Shown: positions 62,452-64,000 of the stretch, piece by piece
Layout of the letters: every line of letters begins with the position of its first letter
How positions within the stretch are numbered: the first letter of the stretch is position 1
From: Paractinoplanes toevensis
GTDB lineage: Bacteria; Actinomycetota; Actinomycetes; Mycobacteriales; Micromonosporaceae
NCBI RefSeq assembly: GCF_018332695.1
Contig: NZ_BOQN01000083.1
Coordinates: forward strand, 58,090-122,089
Direction: 5' to 3'
DNA: 64,000 nucleotides
Notes under the pieces: generated by a model
Seen by the model: only the letters and a program-made list of their open reading frames with translations
What the model was told of the DNA's origin: nothing
Database searches by the model: none
Position numbers and translations under genes: made by a program

Positions 62452-63833
62452 TCCGCATGACACTGGACGAGATCGCCAAGGTCACCGGCGGGCGTCTCGT
62501 CAACGCCTCGCCGTCGGTGGTCGTGCGGGGACCGGTCGAGTACGACTCCCGGAAGATCGGCCCGGGTGGGCTGTTCGTCGCCTTCGACGGGGAGAAGGTC
62601 GACGGGCACGCGTTCGCGCCGACCGCCGTCGCCGCGGGGGCCGCGGCCGTGCTGAGCAGCCGGGACACCGGCCAGCCCGGGGTGGTGGTCGCGGAGCCTC
62701 TGGTCGCCCTGGCCGCCCTGGCGCGGGAGGTCGTCTCGCGGCTGCCCGATCTCACGGTGGTGGGCCTGACCGGTTCGTCGGGAAAAACCACGACGAAGGA
62801 TTACATCGGGCAGTTGCTGGCCCGGGTCGGGCCGACGATCGCGCCGGCCGGATCGCTCAACAACGAGCTCGGCTTCCCGTACACCGTCCTGCAGGCCACC
62901 GAGGAGACGCGTTTCCTCGTGCTGGAGATGGGCGCCCGGGGCATCGGACACATCCGGTACCTGTGTGACATCGCCCGGCCCGACGTCGGCCTGGTGCTGA
63001 ACATCGGGGCCGCGCACATCGGCGAGTTCGGCTCGGTCGAGGGCACCGCGCAGGCCAAGGGCGAGCTGGTCGAGGCTCTGTCGCCGGCCGGGATCGCCGT
63101 GCTCAACGCGGACGATCCGCTGGTGGCCACGATGGCGTCGCGCACCTCGGCCCGGGTGCTGCTGACCGGGGAGTCGCCGTCGGCCGCCGTGCGGGCCACC
63201 GACGTGGCACTGGACCCGGCCGGGCGAGCGTCCTACCGGCTCAACTACGGCGTACATTTCGGAAATGTCCGGCTTAAGGTGGCAGGGCGGCATCAGATCG
63301 CCAACACCCTCGCCGCGGCGGCCGTCGCCCTGTCACTCGGGATGGATTTCGACGACCTGGTCGCGGCGCTCGGCGAGATCGGGATCGTGTCGAGCCGCCG
63401 GATGGACGTCTTCACCCGGCCGGACGGCGTCACGGTGATCGACGACTCGTACAACGCCAACCCGTCCTCGACGGCGGCGGCGCTGCACGCCCTCGCGGCG
63501 ATGGCGGCGGAGGGCCGGCGGATCGCGGTGCTCGGCTACATGGCCGAACTCGGCAGTCACGAGGTGTCCGGGCACGTGGAGGTCGGCCGGCTCGCCGCCG
63601 AACTCGGCGTGGACCGGCTGATCGCGGTGGCCGACAACGCCCGCCCGATCCTGGACGGGGCTTCCGAGGTGGAGGACTGGACCGGCCAGGCCATCTTCGC
63701 CGAAGATCAAGCATCCGCCCTCGGGTTCGTCACGAGGGATCTGCGAGCCGGCGACGTCGTGCTCGTGAAGGGCTCGAGGTATCGCACGTGGGACGTGGTC
63801 GATGGACTGCGTCCCGAGGAGGGTCGCCCGTGA
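62448..63833 (+). CDS. murF: UDP-MurNAc-tripeptide:D-Ala-D-Ala ligase
   Basis: A 461-residue Mur ligase adding D-Ala-D-Ala to complete the pentapeptide. The P-loop is T-G-S-S-G-K-T-T-T-K, and typical blocks are E-M-G-A-R-G-I-G-H and D-D-S-Y-N-A-N-P. The TTG at 62448 overlaps the murE stop (TTGA) and has GGGGGAC upstream. The ATG at 62457 is the alternative. It overlaps mraY by 4 nt. Confidence 0.96.
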   Translation: MIRMTLDEIAKVTGGRLVNASPSVVVRGPVEYDSRKIGPGGLFVAFDGEKVDGHAFAPTAVAAGAAAVLSSRDTGQPGVVVAEPLVALAALAREVVSRLPDLTVVGLTGSSGKTTTKDYIGQLLARVGPTIAPAGSLNNELGFPYTVLQATEETRFLVLEMGARGIGHIRYLCDIARPDVGLVLNIGAAHIGEFGSVEGTAQAKGELVEALSPAGIAVLNADDPLVATMASRTSARVLLTGESPSAAVRATDVALDPAGRASYRLNYGVHFGNVRLKVAGRHQIANTLAAAAVALSLGMDFDDLVAALGEIGIVSSRRMDVFTRPDGVTVIDDSYNANPSSTAAALHALAAMAAEGRRIAVLGYMAELGSHEVSGHVEVGRLAAELGVDRLIAVADNARPILDGASEVEDWTGQAIFAEDQASALGFVTRDLRAGDVVLVKGSRYRTWDVVDGLRPEEGRP

Positions 63834-64000
63834 GGGCAGTCATCGTCGCGGCCGCGGTCGCGTTCATCATCTCTCTCTTCGGCACCCCGGTGGCGATCCG
63901 GGTCTTCACCGCGCTCAAGGCCGGCCAGCCGATCCGCGGCACCCTCGGCCTGGCCAGCAACCAGGGCAAGAAGGGCACCCCCACGATGGGCGGTGTCGCG
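63830..64000 (+). CDS. mraY: phospho-MurNAc-pentapeptide transferase, 5' part
   Basis: The first 57 codons of mraY, cut by the window end. The GTG overlaps the murF stop (GTGA). The first membrane helix (about 3-21) and the diagnostic cytoplasmic motif K-K-G-T-P-T-M-G-G are present. MraY makes lipid I from UDP-MurNAc-pentapeptide and undecaprenyl phosphate. Confidence 0.95.
   Translation, partial: MRAVIVAAAVAFIISLFGTPVAIRVFTALKAGQPIRGTLGLASNQGKKGTPTMGGVA

Overview
The window is high-GC actinobacterial DNA with dense operons, many GTG/TTG starts and frequent 4-nt ATGA/GTGA start/stop overlaps. The gene content points to Micromonosporaceae, most likely Actinoplanes or a close relative. Supporting points are an actinomycete dcw cluster with an MurE carrying the meso-diaminopimelate DNPR motif, the MurT/GatD pair, SAV_6107-type HEPN next to imuA-imuB-dnaE2, an SSI-type protease inhibitor, and a CruF/glycosyltransferase/desaturase carotenoid cluster like the one used for glycosylated carotenoids in Salinispora. 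The genus assignment is inference.

Layout. 1-6.2 kb: two MFS exporters, a small HTH regulator with a perfect 21-bp palindrome in front, a secreted SGNH lipase, and an FAD monooxygenase divergent from a TetR regulator. 6.2-11.4 kb: sdhCAB (trimeric b558-type succinate dehydrogenase) divergent from a LysR regulator, then a mycothiol-dependent-isomerase-like protein. 11.9-13.6 kb: a membrane-anchored binding-protein/vWA fusion. 13.6-23.8 kb: one long minus-strand run of ten genes. It holds SDR, aldo/keto reductase, YbaK, a CrtA-like monooxygenase, GNAT, CruF hydratase, glycosyltransferase and a CrtD/CrtI-type desaturase. After a 24-bp tandem repeat come an ABCG-type transporter and a MoCo-sulfurase-like PLP enzyme. 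23.8-26.7 kb: an APC permease and a MarR-GNAT fusion.

26.7-37.9 kb is a mutagenesis and repair block. An SOS box precedes HEPN, imuA, imuB and dnaE2. It is followed by an SSI-type inhibitor with a hairpin over its ribosome binding site, a methyltransferase, a phosphodiesterase, dinB and a DUF3040 protein. 38-44.4 kb: an ABM monooxygenase, a DUF402 protein, GC-rich repeats, and the moxR-DUF58-transglutaminase operon. 44.7-47.6 kb: a secreted fungalysin (M36).

47.6-64 kb is translation and cell wall. leuS lies behind a 16-codon leucine-containing leader peptide and an intrinsic terminator (attenuator). An NlpC/P60 hydrolase lies behind a c-di-AMP (ydaO) riboswitch. murT-gatD and a VTT membrane protein follow. 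The dcw cluster starts with mraZ, preceded by four 10-bp-spaced GTGG boxes, then rsmH, ftsL-like, ftsI, murE, murF and the first 57 codons of mraY, which is cut by the window edge. A conserved ~125-bp intergenic element occurs twice (51.75 and 55.17 kb) and matches no feature I can name. It is the best candidate for something undescribed, together with the CrtA-like addition to the carotenoid run and the leuS leader.
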